A stretch of DNA of 64,000 bases, taken from assembly GCA_002070475.1 (NCBI GenBank), contig MWDI01000028.1, positions 1 to 64,000 of the forward strand, read 5' to 3'. The position numbers and the translations under genes are program-made. The DNA is from Firmicutes bacterium ADurb.Bin146 (GTDB taxonomy: Bacteria > Bacillota > Clostridia > DUPQ01). Position 1 is the stretch's first letter; the number at the start of each line of letters is the position of its first letter. This document shows, one piece after another, positions 46,386-55,884 of the stretch. The notes beneath the pieces are model-generated. The model saw only the letters and a list, made by a program, of their open reading frames with translations, was not told the DNA's origin and searched no databases.

Positions 46386-48482
46386 CTACTGCTCATTTGT
46401 AACCAGAGTATCATCTACTATCTCTTCTTCAAGTTCTATATCAAAGTATTCGTTAAATATCCTCATTATTGCAGGAACCGTGTAGGATCCCCATACTCCT
46501 TTTTCAATTATTACACATGCAGCAATTTCAGGTACATCTGCAGGTGCATATGCAATGGAAAGACCGTTTGAAGAGGAATCAATTTCATAACCAGTTTCTG
46601 CGGTTCCAGTTTTTGCCGCTACTTGCATTGGATATTTCGCAAATATCCTGCTTGCAGTACCTTCTTTTGCAACTAGTTTCATGGCTTCTCGTACTGTAAT
46701 ATCAGTCTGTTGCGATAGACCTATATCTGTATATGATTTATCGCCCTCATAAAGAGTATTTCCTTCTGCATCTACGATCTTCAATATCACATGAGGATTA
46801 TATTTTTTTCCCGATGTTGCAAGAGTTGCGGTGTAGCTTGCTATCTGTATAGGTGTGAAATTATTGTATAACTGGCCTATAGCAGATTGGGCTGTATCAG
46901 CAATCCACCAAGATTCATTGAATGTCTGCATCTTGTATTCCTTGCTGCTTATAATACCTCTGCTTTCATTGGGAAGATCAATTCCTGTCTTCACTCCAAG
47001 TCCGAATGCCCTTGCCCATGTGTCAATCGTATCTATTCCCGTTTCCACTCCTAAAAGATTGAAGAAAATATTGCAGGACTGTTCAATTGCCTTAATGACC
47101 CCTATTTTCCCATGCCAGTTTAAACATGTAAAATTATGCCCTCCGATATCAGTCTTCATCTTACACTCTATTAAAGTATCCTTAGTAATAGCACCGCTTT
47201 CAAGTCCAGCAATTGCAACTATCGGCTTAAATATGGAACCTGGAGTGTATAATGCCTGAATCGCTCTGTTAAACATAGGTGTATTAACTTCATCAGTAAT
47301 AGCTTCAAGCCTTTTATTAACTGATTCCTCATCATTATTAATAAACCATGAAGGATCAAAATATTTGTTATTTGCACATACCAGTAATTCGCCTGAGTCA
47401 ACATCAATCACTATTGCCACAGCAGCATTTGCATCTCCGAAATTTTTCGTACCATCTGCTTTTGATATTATCTCCTCAATTGTGACATCAAGAGCATCAA
47501 GTGATGCTTTCTGTAATTTAATATCAATAGTCAGATATATATCATTTCCATTTACAGGTTTTTTACCTTCAATAACAGACAGAACTTTTCCTGACACATC
47601 TGTTTCTACTATTGCATATCCATCCTCTCCTCGCAAATAATCCTCACAGTACTGCTCTATACCCATTTTTCCAATCATAGAGTCCACTTTGAGAGTCTCG
47701 TCCTGTGACATTTCATTATCAGATACCAATCCGACATATCCTACTATATGCGCTGCAAAAACCGCATCTTCTGTATAAGCTCTCAGATAACTCTTCCTTA
47801 CATTCACACCTCCGAGCTTGTGACTGTTTTCTGTAATATATGCAACAGTGTCTAAAGATACATCGGTTGCTATTTCTATATATCCTGAAATATAATCCGG
47901 CCTCATTTTTAATATCTCATATCTAAAGGTTATAATCTTATAAGCGTCAAGATCAGAATATTTATTGTCTAGGTAAAAATACTTTCGAAGATATTTGAAA
48001 AATTCATTTGCATCATATTGGACGGCTGTTTCAGAACGAGCAAAAAGATCATTTCTAGTCTGCCAATTCAGAAGGTCCTGTTTTGTCCAATTTTTATTAA
48101 AAACAAATGTCTCGTATTCTTGATTATACTCCAATACTGATGTTAAGCTTTTTAAAAAATTCTCATTATTAGATGTTAAAAGATCATAAAGACAGAGTAA
48201 AGCAGGATTAAGGTTTTCACTTGCTGTAAATGCTTTAGTAAGATATACATTTTGGCATTCACGATTATATGCAAGAAGCACTCCATTTCGATCATAAATA
48301 TTACCTCTTGATGCTTTTATCTCATATCTTCTTTCTATGCGTATTACAGATTGACTGATATAAAGTTTACCATCTATTATTTGAAGCTTGTAGAGTTTTC
48401 CTAAGAAAAGTATCATGATTAGGAGCATGATTAATGCTAAAATGAAATATCTATTCTTAAGAAATTTTGTTATTCCGTCCAT
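46386..48482 (-). CDS. mrdA: Penicillin-binding protein 2 (elongasome transpeptidase)
   Basis: 698 aa, class B PBP. N-terminal membrane anchor at about 11-30, a PBP dimerisation domain, then the transpeptidase with Ser416 in the S-x-x-K motif (TPGSIFKP), SCN in EQSCNIFF and KTGTAETG. It cross-links peptidoglycan during sidewall growth together with MreBCD and a SEDS protein; no rodA is in the window. It begins 26 nt inside mreD, so the two are translationally coupled. Confidence 0.95.
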   Translation of the reverse strand: MDGITKFLKNRYFILALIMLLIMILFLGKLYKLQIIDGKLYISQSVIRIERRYEIKASRGNIYDRNGVLLAYNRECQNVYLTKAFTASENLNPALLCLYDLLTSNNENFLKSLTSVLEYNQEYETFVFNKNWTKQDLLNWQTRNDLFARSETAVQYDANEFFKYLRKYFYLDNKYSDLDAYKIITFRYEILKMRPDYISGYIEIATDVSLDTVAYITENSHKLGGVNVRKSYLRAYTEDAVFAAHIVGYVGLVSDNEMSQDETLKVDSMIGKMGIEQYCEDYLRGEDGYAIVETDVSGKVLSVIEGKKPVNGNDIYLTIDIKLQKASLDALDVTIEEIISKADGTKNFGDANAAVAIVIDVDSGELLVCANNKYFDPSWFINNDEESVNKRLEAITDEVNTPMFNRAIQALYTPGSIFKPIVAIAGLESGAITKDTLIECKMKTDIGGHNFTCLNWHGKIGVIKAIEQSCNIFFNLLGVETGIDTIDTWARAFGLGVKTGIDLPNESRGIISSKEYKMQTFNESWWIADTAQSAIGQLYNNFTPIQIASYTATLATSGKKYNPHVILKIVDAEGNTLYEGDKSYTDIGLSQQTDITVREAMKLVAKEGTASRIFAKYPMQVAAKTGTAETGYEIDSSSNGLSIAYAPADVPEIAACVIIEKGVWGSYTVPAIMRIFNEYFDIELEEEIVDDTLVTNEQ

Positions 48483-48990
48483 ATAACAACCTATTACTCC
48501 TTTTTCCGTACGAATTAAATATTAAAAACATTATTGTAGTAATCAATCCTATTATCAATGCAGTATAAACAGAAGAAAACCCTATATCTATGATAAAAAT
48601 CTTGAATCCTCTGAAAAAATCTTTTACGCCTACAGACAGCATTATAGTATACATTCTAGAGATAAATGATGTGACAAATCCTGTTATGGTGAGTATTAAT
48701 ACATTCTCCTTTTTGAACCTTCTGCCGACAGCTATTGAAAGCAATCCTCTCAGAAAAAGCAGAATTGTCATAGGTCCAAGAAATCTGCAATATAGCATGT
48801 CATATATAAAGCCAGTTGCAGCTGATACTATCATTATCTGATTATCTTTTTTCCCCATGGAAAGCATAAGCATAAGGATTAAAAGAATATCAGGGTAAGC
48901 CATGCCTATTGAAAACCATTTTGATATAAATGGTTCAAGTATAAGATTAGCTAAGATTAAAAGATATGCATACCATTTATAGTTGTACAT
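48457..48990 (-). CDS. mreD: Rod shape-determining protein MreD
   Basis: 177 aa polytopic membrane protein with about five hydrophobic segments, the expected size and position between mreC and the PBP2 gene. Typical MreD features include the opening YLLILANLILEPF and GLLSIAVGRRFKKENV. It forms the membrane part of the elongasome with MreB and MreC. Confidence 0.93.
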   Translation of the reverse strand: MYNYKWYAYLLILANLILEPFISKWFSIGMAYPDILLILMLMLSMGKKDNQIMIVSAATGFIYDMLYCRFLGPMTILLFLRGLLSIAVGRRFKKENVLILTITGFVTSFISRMYTIMLSVGVKDFFRGFKIFIIDIGFSSVYTALIIGLITTIMFLIFNSYGKRSNRLLYGRNNKIS

Positions 48991-48991
48991 C

Positions 48992-49825
48992 TTATTCCAG
49001 TTTCTCCATCATAATGAATACTGTATTTATAGAATTAAAATCCACATAAGGTTCTAAAACACCATATCTTTCATTGGTAATTTCATCATAAAAAATCTGT
49101 GTTATAACACCAACTAGTATACCCTTAGGATATATTCCACCTAAACCGCTTGTTTCTACGACATCACCTACAACAAGCTCTACATTGTCTGAAACATTCT
49201 CAATAAGGCACAATCCTTTTTCCTTATATCTTATGTCACCTTTTATGTTGACATGCCCACCATTGTCTTTTGATATCCAACCGCTTATTCCTGCATTCTC
49301 ATCAATTATTGGGATAATGACTGAAGTAGTATAAGTAACTGAATATACTCTGCCGTAAAGAGCATTGTTTGCTGCTACAACTGGCATATCCAATGTTACC
49401 TTGTCCCTAGTACCTATGTCTATCTTATACCTGTAAACGAAATTTCCAGGATCAGAACCCATTATATTACTTCCTATAATATCATAACCGTCAAAAATTT
49501 CCTTTAGATGCAGTGCTTCTCTTAAAAGTTGATTTTCATCCTTAAGAAAAGACAAACCTGCGTTTTGTTCACGAAGGTCTTCATTTTCAGCCTTTAGTAT
49601 TTCATTTTCTTCCAATAAATCTTGATATTGCTTTTTTGTAAATCTTTTCTCCGTGAAGTAATCGTCCGCCTTTTTAATTCCTTTTTGAACCCAGGTTATT
49701 GGTATTGTAACAATATTCCTTATAATATTCACGCCGCTGAATCGATTTATTGATAGTACAGCTACTACAATAAATACCGCGATTATCAGTATTATCTGGA
49801 ATTTTCTGTTTTTCAGAAGTTTCAA
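48992..49825 (-). CDS. mreC: Rod shape-determining protein MreC
   Basis: 277 aa with an N-terminal membrane anchor (about 9-28), a coiled coil at about 65-105 (the region LLEENEILKAENEDLREQ and following), and a beta-rich periplasmic-facing domain with the GLGGIYPKGILVGVI motif. The start is TTG at 49825, with AAGGAG 6 nt before it. mreB is 10 nt upstream and mreD 1 nt downstream. Confidence 0.94.
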   Translation of the reverse strand: MKLLKNRKFQIILIIAVFIVVAVLSINRFSGVNIIRNIVTIPITWVQKGIKKADDYFTEKRFTKKQYQDLLEENEILKAENEDLREQNAGLSFLKDENQLLREALHLKEIFDGYDIIGSNIMGSDPGNFVYRYKIDIGTRDKVTLDMPVVAANNALYGRVYSVTYTTSVIIPIIDENAGISGWISKDNGGHVNIKGDIRYKEKGLCLIENVSDNVELVVGDVVETSGLGGIYPKGILVGVITQIFYDEITNERYGVLEPYVDFNSINTVFIMMEKLE

Positions 49826-49835
49826 GCCTCACTCC

Positions 49836-50846
49836 TTATACCTTGGTTATACCTTTAAAAAAGTCTAATTTGTCCAGCATCTTACCAGCTCCCAATGCTA
49901 CACATTCAAGCGGTTTATCTGCAACTCTTACAGGTATATTGCCAGTCTTTTCACTTAAATATCTGTCTAAACCAGATATCAGGGCTCCGCCTCCGCTCAA
50001 TACTATACCGTTTGCCATTACATCCGCAGCAAGTTCAGGCGGTGTCAGCTCTAGCGTCGCTCTTATGGCTTCAAGTATCTCTATTATTACCGGATGCATA
50101 GCTTCAGCAATTTCATCAGAACTCACAGTAAGATTTACAGGCAGGCCTTGGTCAGCATTACGTCCTCTTATCACCATTGTCTTTGGCTCATCGAAAGGCA
50201 CTACATTACCGATATTTATCTTTAAATCCTCCGCAGTTCTTGCACCTATAATTACCCTGTATTTCTTTTTTATATACTGTGTTATAAGCTCATCAAATGT
50301 ATCACCAGCAGAACGTAGAGTTCTGCTGTTAACAATATTACCCATTGATATTACTGCAACTTCTGTTGTTCCGCCCCCGATGTCTATTATCATGTTGCCA
50401 GTCGGTTCAAAAACCGGAAGCCCTGCTCCTACAGCAGCCATAAGGCTTTCTTCTGGGTCAAAAATTTCTTTTGCTCCAGCTTCAAGACCTGCTTCTATAA
50501 CGGCTTTCCTTTCAACTTTGGTTACTCCTGCAGGAACACAAATTATCATTGAAGGCTTTGATAGTAATGCCCGTCCAATTGCTTTTTTTATAAATTCCTT
50601 AAGCATTCCAAGTGTCCCCTGATAATCCGCAATAACACCATCCTTTAATGGCTTAACTGTAATAATATTCTGGGGAGTCCTTCCTAACATGGCTCTTGCA
50701 TCATTGCCTACTGCAACAACCTTTCTTGTTTTGGATTCCATAGCGACAACAGATGGCTCCCGTAATATAATTCCTTTGTTTCTTTCATATATCAAAGTAT
50801 TAGCTGTACCCAAGTCAATACCTATATCTCTGCCGAATAATGACAT
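49836..50846 (-). CDS. mreB: Rod shape-determining protein MreB
   Basis: 336 aa bacterial actin. Nucleotide-binding segments DLGTANTLIY (about 9-18) and DIGGGTTEVAVIS, and the VLSGGGALISGLDRYL region. It polymerises under the membrane and guides sidewall synthesis, implying a rod-shaped cell. AAAGGAAG precedes the ATG, 27 nt after radC. Confidence 0.97.
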   Translation of the reverse strand: MSLFGRDIGIDLGTANTLIYERNKGIILREPSVVAMESKTRKVVAVGNDARAMLGRTPQNIITVKPLKDGVIADYQGTLGMLKEFIKKAIGRALLSKPSMIICVPAGVTKVERKAVIEAGLEAGAKEIFDPEESLMAAVGAGLPVFEPTGNMIIDIGGGTTEVAVISMGNIVNSRTLRSAGDTFDELITQYIKKKYRVIIGARTAEDLKINIGNVVPFDEPKTMVIRGRNADQGLPVNLTVSSDEIAEAMHPVIIEILEAIRATLELTPPELAADVMANGIVLSGGGALISGLDRYLSEKTGNIPVRVADKPLECVALGAGKMLDKLDFFKGITKV

Positions 50847-50873
50847 ATTATCTCTTCCTTTCCATTTAGTACA

Positions 50874-51563
50874 TTATAGCATGCTTTTACTTAGAAAACT
50901 AAAATAATTTAGATCGGATATTATGAGATGATCTCTTAATTCCATACCAAGCAGGATGCCTGCCTTTTTTAATCTTTTGGTGAGCAGAATATCATTTTCG
51001 CTAGGACTTACATCACCAGATGGGTGATTATGCACAACAATAAAGCTATGAGAACAGGACTTGATGACTTCAGTGAATATATCTCTTGGATGCACAATAG
51101 AACTGTCAAGAGTTCCTATGGATATTATAGATTCACTTATAAGGTTCATCCTGACATCAAAACATAATATCCAACATTTTTCTTTATTCAGGCCGTTTGC
51201 TTTTGGCATCATATATTTTGCAACCTGTTCTGGATGGATAAGCTTTAATTTGATATCTTTTACTGAATTAAGTCTGTTAGCTAGTTCCAGACTGGCTTTA
51301 ATTTGAATAGCTTTTACTCTCCCGATACCCTTATGCTTCATTATCTGTTGAATCCCTGCTGTAGATAGTCCTTTAAGCCCTCCACCTAATTTTTTGTCGT
51401 TAAGCAGATTTCTAGCTAAATCTATAGCATTTTTACCGCAAGATCCGCTTTTTATAATTATTGCTAAAAGTTCGGTGTCTGAAAGAGCTTCTGCTCCTTT
51501 TGACATAAGACGTTCATAAGGACGCTCATCATAAGGCAGCTCCTTCATTATAAAATCACTCAT
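50874..51563 (-). CDS. radC: DNA repair protein RadC family (JAMM/MPN+ domain)
   Basis: 229 aa. The N-terminal helix-hairpin-helix-like region has HKGIGRVKAIQIKASLELA. The C-terminal JAMM domain carries HNHPSGDVSPSEND with the metal-binding His pair and Asp. Despite its name, a repair role is doubtful for this family. It overlaps maf by 4 nt. The maf-radC-mreB order is common in Firmicutes. Confidence 0.95.
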   Translation of the reverse strand: MSDFIMKELPYDERPYERLMSKGAEALSDTELLAIIIKSGSCGKNAIDLARNLLNDKKLGGGLKGLSTAGIQQIMKHKGIGRVKAIQIKASLELANRLNSVKDIKLKLIHPEQVAKYMMPKANGLNKEKCWILCFDVRMNLISESIISIGTLDSSIVHPRDIFTEVIKSCSHSFIVVHNHPSGDVSPSENDILLTKRLKKAGILLGMELRDHLIISDLNYFSFLSKSML

Positions 51564-52123
51564 ATCATTTTTTTTATGACGCTGTACACTGCCGACAATG
51601 GAAGCCCCATTACATTATAATAACACCCATTTATGCTTTTTATGAATTTTGATGCAAGCCCCTGAACAGCATATCCCCCTGCTTTATCATACGGTTCATC
51701 GCTTGCTATATACTCTGTAATTTCATTTTCATCAAGCATATTAAACTCCACGTCAGTCTCTACTGTAAAAGTCTTTTCAAAGCCATTTTTGCTCACAAGG
51801 CAAACACCTGATATGACAGTATGATGCTTTTTGCTGAGCAATTGCATCATTTGCTTTGCCTCTTTCTGATTTAAAGGTTTTCCGAGTATCTTACCATCAA
51901 TAAGTACAATCGTATCCACTCCAAGAACTAAATCATCAAAACCTGCTTTATTTTGCACGCTTAAAGCTTTATTTTTGGCAAGCTCCATAACTATTAACTT
52001 CGGGTTATCACTATAAAAAACAGATTCATCTGTGTCAGGCTGTATAATTTTGAATGGTATACCAGCTTTTTCTAAAATTTCTTTTCTTCTTGGTGAAGTC
52101 GAAGCCAATATCAGTTGCGTCAT
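51560..52123 (-). CDS. maf: Maf-family nucleoside triphosphate pyrophosphatase (house-cleaning dTTP/UTP type)
   Basis: 187 aa. The N-terminal LILASTSPRRKEILEKAGIPF, GVDTIVLIDGKILGKP and the YDKAGGYAVQG motif are family hallmarks. It hydrolyses non-canonical or canonical NTPs to limit misincorporation. The start is moved to 52123, where GGAGG lies 6 nt upstream; the frame extends to 52171 without a site. Confidence 0.95.
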   Translation of the reverse strand: MTQLILASTSPRRKEILEKAGIPFKIIQPDTDESVFYSDNPKLIVMELAKNKALSVQNKAGFDDLVLGVDTIVLIDGKILGKPLNQKEAKQMMQLLSKKHHTVISGVCLVSKNGFEKTFTVETDVEFNMLDENEITEYIASDEPYDKAGGYAVQGLASKFIKSINGCYYNVMGLPLSAVYSVIKKMI

Positions 52124-52171
52124 ATATAACCTCCATAATGACATTTTATACCATATATTTGCAAAAAGCAA

Positions 52172-53233
52172 TCATATCATACTGTCTGCCTGGCTCATCA
52201 TTTCCTTTGCTTTTATTTTCCTACCATCTGATCCTTTTATTTTAAGAGCAAACATGAAACTGATACCGCCAAAAAGAATTTTTGAGTAGTATGTTAAAAG
52301 TCTCCATATCAAAATAACAGGCAAAGCCGGAGAGTAAACAAAAAAAGGTGCAATAAGTAAAATAGCAAATCCTTCCGCGCCTCCTGCAGTTCCAGGAGTA
52401 GGCACATAAGACATGATTATTAGGCAGATACATGTGCAAACAAGTAAAGGCAATGCATTCGCATAAGTTCCTTCAATAGCTCTTAACATAAAAACAGGAA
52501 CCATATAAATACATAATAATTCAATCATTTGAAAGATTATTGCAAATACCCAAAACCATGGCCTTGTCTTAAAAATTCTGACACCTTCTTTAAAACTTGC
52601 TAGCGATTCGTATACTGTCTTCTCGATTTTTTCGTGTTTCTTTGGAAAAAAACGTTTTATTAAAGACATAATTAACTGTACAGTCTTATTTGCAAGCTTT
52701 CCTTTGCCCAAGAATGCCAGATATACTCCTACTATAGAAGAACATATAATTACTGCAGGTATAAATATCGCATAGAAATGCGGAACATGCACCAAAAGAT
52801 AATTTCTCAACAATAAAAAGCCTATTATGGATAGGAATAATTCTGAAATCTGATATATGAACGAGCGTATTATAGCTAGTGATGCAGCAGTCCCAGCATC
52901 GAGCCCTTTTTTAGTGAGGACATAAACAAGAGCCGGTTGTCCTCCTGAGGAAAAAGGTGTTACTGCACTAATAAACTCGTGAGACATTAGAGCCAAAAGA
53001 TTACCTCCTGGATCTTTTTGCCTTCCTATCATTCCTTTTTTTATTACTCTCATTGCAAAAGAACCTATCAGCCACATTGCGACAACACATAAGAATGCTA
53101 TAAGTATGTATTCATATTCAATAGATTTCAATATTTTTATAGCTTCATCTGATGATTGATTTGTAAACATAATGGCAGCTAATATACCGCCTACAGCTAA
53201 TGCAATAAGAAGATTAATTATTACTTTCTTCAT
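52172..53233 (-). CDS. Lysylphosphatidylglycerol synthase-type / flippase-like integral membrane protein (UPF0104), 353 aa
   Basis: About eight hydrophobic segments and the family motifs EFISAVTPFSSGGQPALVY, FLSIIGFLLL and YVPTPGTAGGAEGFAILL. Related domains occur in MprF and AglD-like proteins that move or modify lipids. The catalytic C-terminal domain of MprF is absent, so this is probably a lipid or glycolipid flippase-like protein. Its start overlaps the Asp23 gene by 4 nt. Confidence 0.87.
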   Translation of the reverse strand: MKKVIINLLIALAVGGILAAIMFTNQSSDEAIKILKSIEYEYILIAFLCVVAMWLIGSFAMRVIKKGMIGRQKDPGGNLLALMSHEFISAVTPFSSGGQPALVYVLTKKGLDAGTAASLAIIRSFIYQISELFLSIIGFLLLRNYLLVHVPHFYAIFIPAVIICSSIVGVYLAFLGKGKLANKTVQLIMSLIKRFFPKKHEKIEKTVYESLASFKEGVRIFKTRPWFWVFAIIFQMIELLCIYMVPVFMLRAIEGTYANALPLLVCTCICLIIMSYVPTPGTAGGAEGFAILLIAPFFVYSPALPVILIWRLLTYYSKILFGGISFMFALKIKGSDGRKIKAKEMMSQADSMI

Positions 53234-53535
53234 CTAGTCTCCAACTTGTCGATATTTACACCTTCAACCGTCACATCGATAGAATCCACAACAATATCCA
53301 GTTCTCTTTCTAGTACAGAAGCAATAGCCTTCTGTATTTCTGATGCTATTTGAGGAATAACGATGTTATAGTTAATATCAATAGAAATTTCAACTGATTT
53401 CAATTTTCCGGTATCAGTTATCTTAATAGCTTTTTTCTTCTTTGTTAGTCTCACAGTATCAAAAAGAGCTACCGCTTGAGCAATTTTTACAATAATTACG
53501 CTTTCCGCTATATCAGTACCGGAATTATTTATCAT
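53230..53535 (-). CDS. Asp23/Gls24 family (alkaline-shock-like) protein, 101 aa
   Basis: The Asp23 pattern is VEISIDINYNIVIPQIASEIQKAIASVLER followed by a beta strand VDSIDVTVEGV (quoted in part). Members are small cytoplasmic or membrane-associated proteins linked to envelope stress and the cell envelope. Here it is placed between asnS and a flippase-like protein. GGAG lies inside the asnS 3' end. Confidence 0.85.
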   Translation of the reverse strand: MINNSGTDIAESVIIVKIAQAVALFDTVRLTKKKKAIKITDTGKLKSVEISIDINYNIVIPQIASEIQKAIASVLERELDIVVDSIDVTVEGVNIDKLETR

Positions 53536-53537
53536 CT

Positions 53538-54926
53538 TTAGAACTCCGCATGCTTCGGGACTCTCGGGAACGGTATGACATCCCTTATATTACCCATTCC
53601 GGTCATATACATAATCATCCTTTCAAATCCTAAACCAAATCCGGCATGCTTTACGGTTCCATATTTTCTTGTATCAAGATACCACCAATAATCTTCTTCT
53701 TTAAGGCCCATTTCCCTCATCCTGTTAACAAGGACATCATATCTTTCTTCTCTTTGGCTGCCACCAATTATCTCACCAACTCCCGGTACTAAAAGATCCA
53801 TCGCTCTAACAGTCTTGTTGTCTTCATTTACCTTCATATAGAAAGCTTTTATGTCTTTAGGATAGTCAGTAACAAAAACAGGCTTTTTAAAATACTGTTC
53901 CGTAAGATATCTTTCGTGCTCAGTTTGCAGGTCGCAACCCCATTCTACTATATTGTCAAATTTTACATTGCTATCTTTTAAAACTTTAATAGCTTCAGTA
54001 TATGTGACATGAGCGAATTTTGAATCTGTAACAATCTTGAGTTTATCAAACAAACCTGGTTCAATAAATTTCTCAAAGAATTCCATTTCATATGGGCATC
54101 TTTCCATAACATAATTTATTATGTATTTTATCATCTGTTCAGCAGTTTCCATGTCATCATTAAGATCTGCAAAGGCCATTTCTGGCTCAATCATCCAAAA
54201 CTCTGACGCATGCCTTGCAGTATTAGAATTTTCTGCTCTGAATGTCGGACCAAATGTATATACATTTTTAAATGCCATGCAGTATGTTTCAACAGACAGC
54301 TGACCGCTTACTGTAAGATTAGTCTGTTTTCCGAAAAAATCTTTAGAATAATCTACTTCGCATCCCGACTTGGCAATCCGGTCAAGATCAAGAGTAGTTA
54401 CCTGGAACATTTCTCCTGCTCCTTCACAGTCGGATGAAGTAATTATAGGAGTGTGGACATATATGAACCCTCTGTCCTGGAAGAAAGTGTGTATAGCTTG
54501 AGCAAGGACGGAACGCACTTTGAACACAGCAAAGAAAGTATTGCTTCTAGGACGAAGATGAGCGACAGTACGAAGATACTCGAATGAATGTCTTTTCTTC
54601 TGTAAAGGGTAATCAGGAGAGCTTACTCCGCATATATCTATATTTCCTGCTTTTACCTCAAAAGGCTGTTTAGAGCCGGGTGTCAGTATAAGCTTGCCTT
54701 GAACTGAAATACTTGAAGCTATAGGGAGTTTCTCAACATCAGAAAAATTATTTATAATTCCATTTTCGAACACTATCTGAATATTTTTAAAACAGGTACC
54801 ATCATTAAGTTCTATAAAACCGAAATCCTTTGAACTCCTGATAGTTCTGACCCATCCTTCTATTGTAATACCCTTACCCTCATAATCCAGAGGATTGTCA
54901 TATAGCTTCTGTACACTTGTTTTCAT
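53538..54926 (-). CDS. asnS: Asparaginyl-tRNA synthetase
   Basis: 462 aa class IIb synthetase. The N-terminal OB fold (about 15-105) binds the anticodon. The catalytic domain shows motif 2 [20 protein letters not shown] and motif 3 [12 protein letters not shown]. Residues typical of AsnRS rather than AspRS are present. AGGAAGGG precedes the ATG. No T-box element with its GGTGG-type motif is seen in the 122 nt upstream, so regulation differs from many Firmicute synthetase genes. It is first in the gene train to cobO. Confidence 0.96.
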   Translation of the reverse strand: MKTSVQKLYDNPLDYEGKGITIEGWVRTIRSSKDFGFIELNDGTCFKNIQIVFENGIINNFSDVEKLPIASSISVQGKLILTPGSKQPFEVKAGNIDICGVSSPDYPLQKKRHSFEYLRTVAHLRPRSNTFFAVFKVRSVLAQAIHTFFQDRGFIYVHTPIITSSDCEGAGEMFQVTTLDLDRIAKSGCEVDYSKDFFGKQTNLTVSGQLSVETYCMAFKNVYTFGPTFRAENSNTARHASEFWMIEPEMAFADLNDDMETAEQMIKYIINYVMERCPYEMEFFEKFIEPGLFDKLKIVTDSKFAHVTYTEAIKVLKDSNVKFDNIVEWGCDLQTEHERYLTEQYFKKPVFVTDYPKDIKAFYMKVNEDNKTVRAMDLLVPGVGEIIGGSQREERYDVLVNRMREMGLKEEDYWWYLDTRKYGTVKHAGFGLGFERMIMYMTGMGNIRDVIPFPRVPKHAEF

Positions 54927-55048
54927 TTTTTAATCCCTTCCTGTAACCATTTAAAAATCATTATACCAAACGCATAATGTATTTAAAATATAAACAAGCA
55001 ATAAAAGTAGAACAGGCTTAAAAAGCCATGGTGAACTCTATAGCCTTA

Positions 55049-55273
55049 TTAATCCAAATTCAATCCGTTTAGATAATCCCTTAACTTTATTACTTCCTCT
55101 TTTGTAAGAGTAATGCCTTTTCCTGCTTTTTCTCTTTCAGGAGCCCAGTCTCTAATATCAAGTTTTGGTTCTCTGTTGTTCCAGCTTATCATATTAACCT
55201 GTCTTGTCCAACCTGTTTGAGCTTCAGAGATAACTCCTATTTCTTCTTTAACTTCATAAGTAATATCTGGCAT
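55049..55273 (-). CDS. YdbC-type PC4-like ssDNA-binding protein, 74 aa
   Basis: Small PC4-like (Pfam YdbC) protein with QVNMISWNNREPKLDIRDWAP and GKGITLTKEEVIKLRDYL. Members bind single-stranded DNA as dimers and are linked to transcription or DNA repair. AAAGGAG precedes the ATG. It is monocistronic, with a promoter region shared with the divergent cyclophilin gene. Confidence 0.9.
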   Translation of the reverse strand: MPDITYEVKEEIGVISEAQTGWTRQVNMISWNNREPKLDIRDWAPEREKAGKGITLTKEEVIKLRDYLNGLNLD

Positions 55274-55398
55274 TTCTATTCTCCTTTGCGATATTTACGT
55301 TAATTGTATCAGCACGAAGCTGTTTTTTCAATAAAAGATTGTTTATATAGAGTTTTATGATAGAATTCATCTATTGTACTTATGAAAGGAAGATTAAC

Positions 55399-55884
55399 AT
55401 GATTAAAGCTATAATTACAATGGAAAATGAAAAGAGTATGACTTTGGAGCTTTATCCAAAAAACGCTCCGATTACAGTGAATAATTTTATAAGCCTTGCT
55501 AAAAAAGGATTTTACGACGGCCTTATTTTCCACAGGGTAATTAATGGATTCATGATACAGGGAGGAGATCCGACAGGTTCAGGGACAGGAGGTCCTGGAT
55601 ATAATATAAAAGGCGAGTTTTCAGCAAATAAAGTGCCAAATCCGACCGTGCATGAAAGGGGTGTTATATCTATGGCAAGGTCATCAGATTATAATTCTGC
55701 CGGTTCACAGTTCTTTATAATGCACAAAGACGCTCCTCATCTTGACGGGCAGTATGCCGCATTTGGAAAAATAATTGAAGGAATAGAGACTGTTGATGAT
55801 ATAGCCTCACAAAGGACTAACTATAATGATAAACCCATTATTAATCAGAAAATCAAGAAAATAGAAATAATAGAGCAGTTATAA
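55399..55884 (+). CDS. Peptidyl-prolyl cis-trans isomerase (cyclophilin type), 161 aa
   Basis: Cytoplasmic cyclophilin with FHRVINGFMIQGGDPTGSGTGGPGY and SQFFIMHKDAPHLDGQYAAFGKI (quoted in parts; FHRV arginine, QGGD, FFI and LDGQYAAFG are the active-site and binding segments). It speeds proline isomerisation in protein folding. The start at 55399 follows AAAGGA. There is no signal peptide. Its stop overlaps nagA's by 6 nt in convergent orientation. Confidence 0.95.
   Translation: MIKAIITMENEKSMTLELYPKNAPITVNNFISLAKKGFYDGLIFHRVINGFMIQGGDPTGSGTGGPGYNIKGEFSANKVPNPTVHERGVISMARSSDYNSAGSQFFIMHKDAPHLDGQYAAFGKIIEGIETVDDIASQRTNYNDKPIINQKIKKIEIIEQL

Noticed and set aside
49843-50622. 259-aa reading frame on the plus strand opposite mreB
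   Set aside because: It is an antisense shadow of a strongly conserved gene, with Ser/Pro/Ala-rich low-complexity translation and no site.
54927-55048. T-box upstream of asnS
   Set aside because: Only 122 nt, with no T-box consensus and just a weak 5-bp hairpin (GGCTT/AAGCC).
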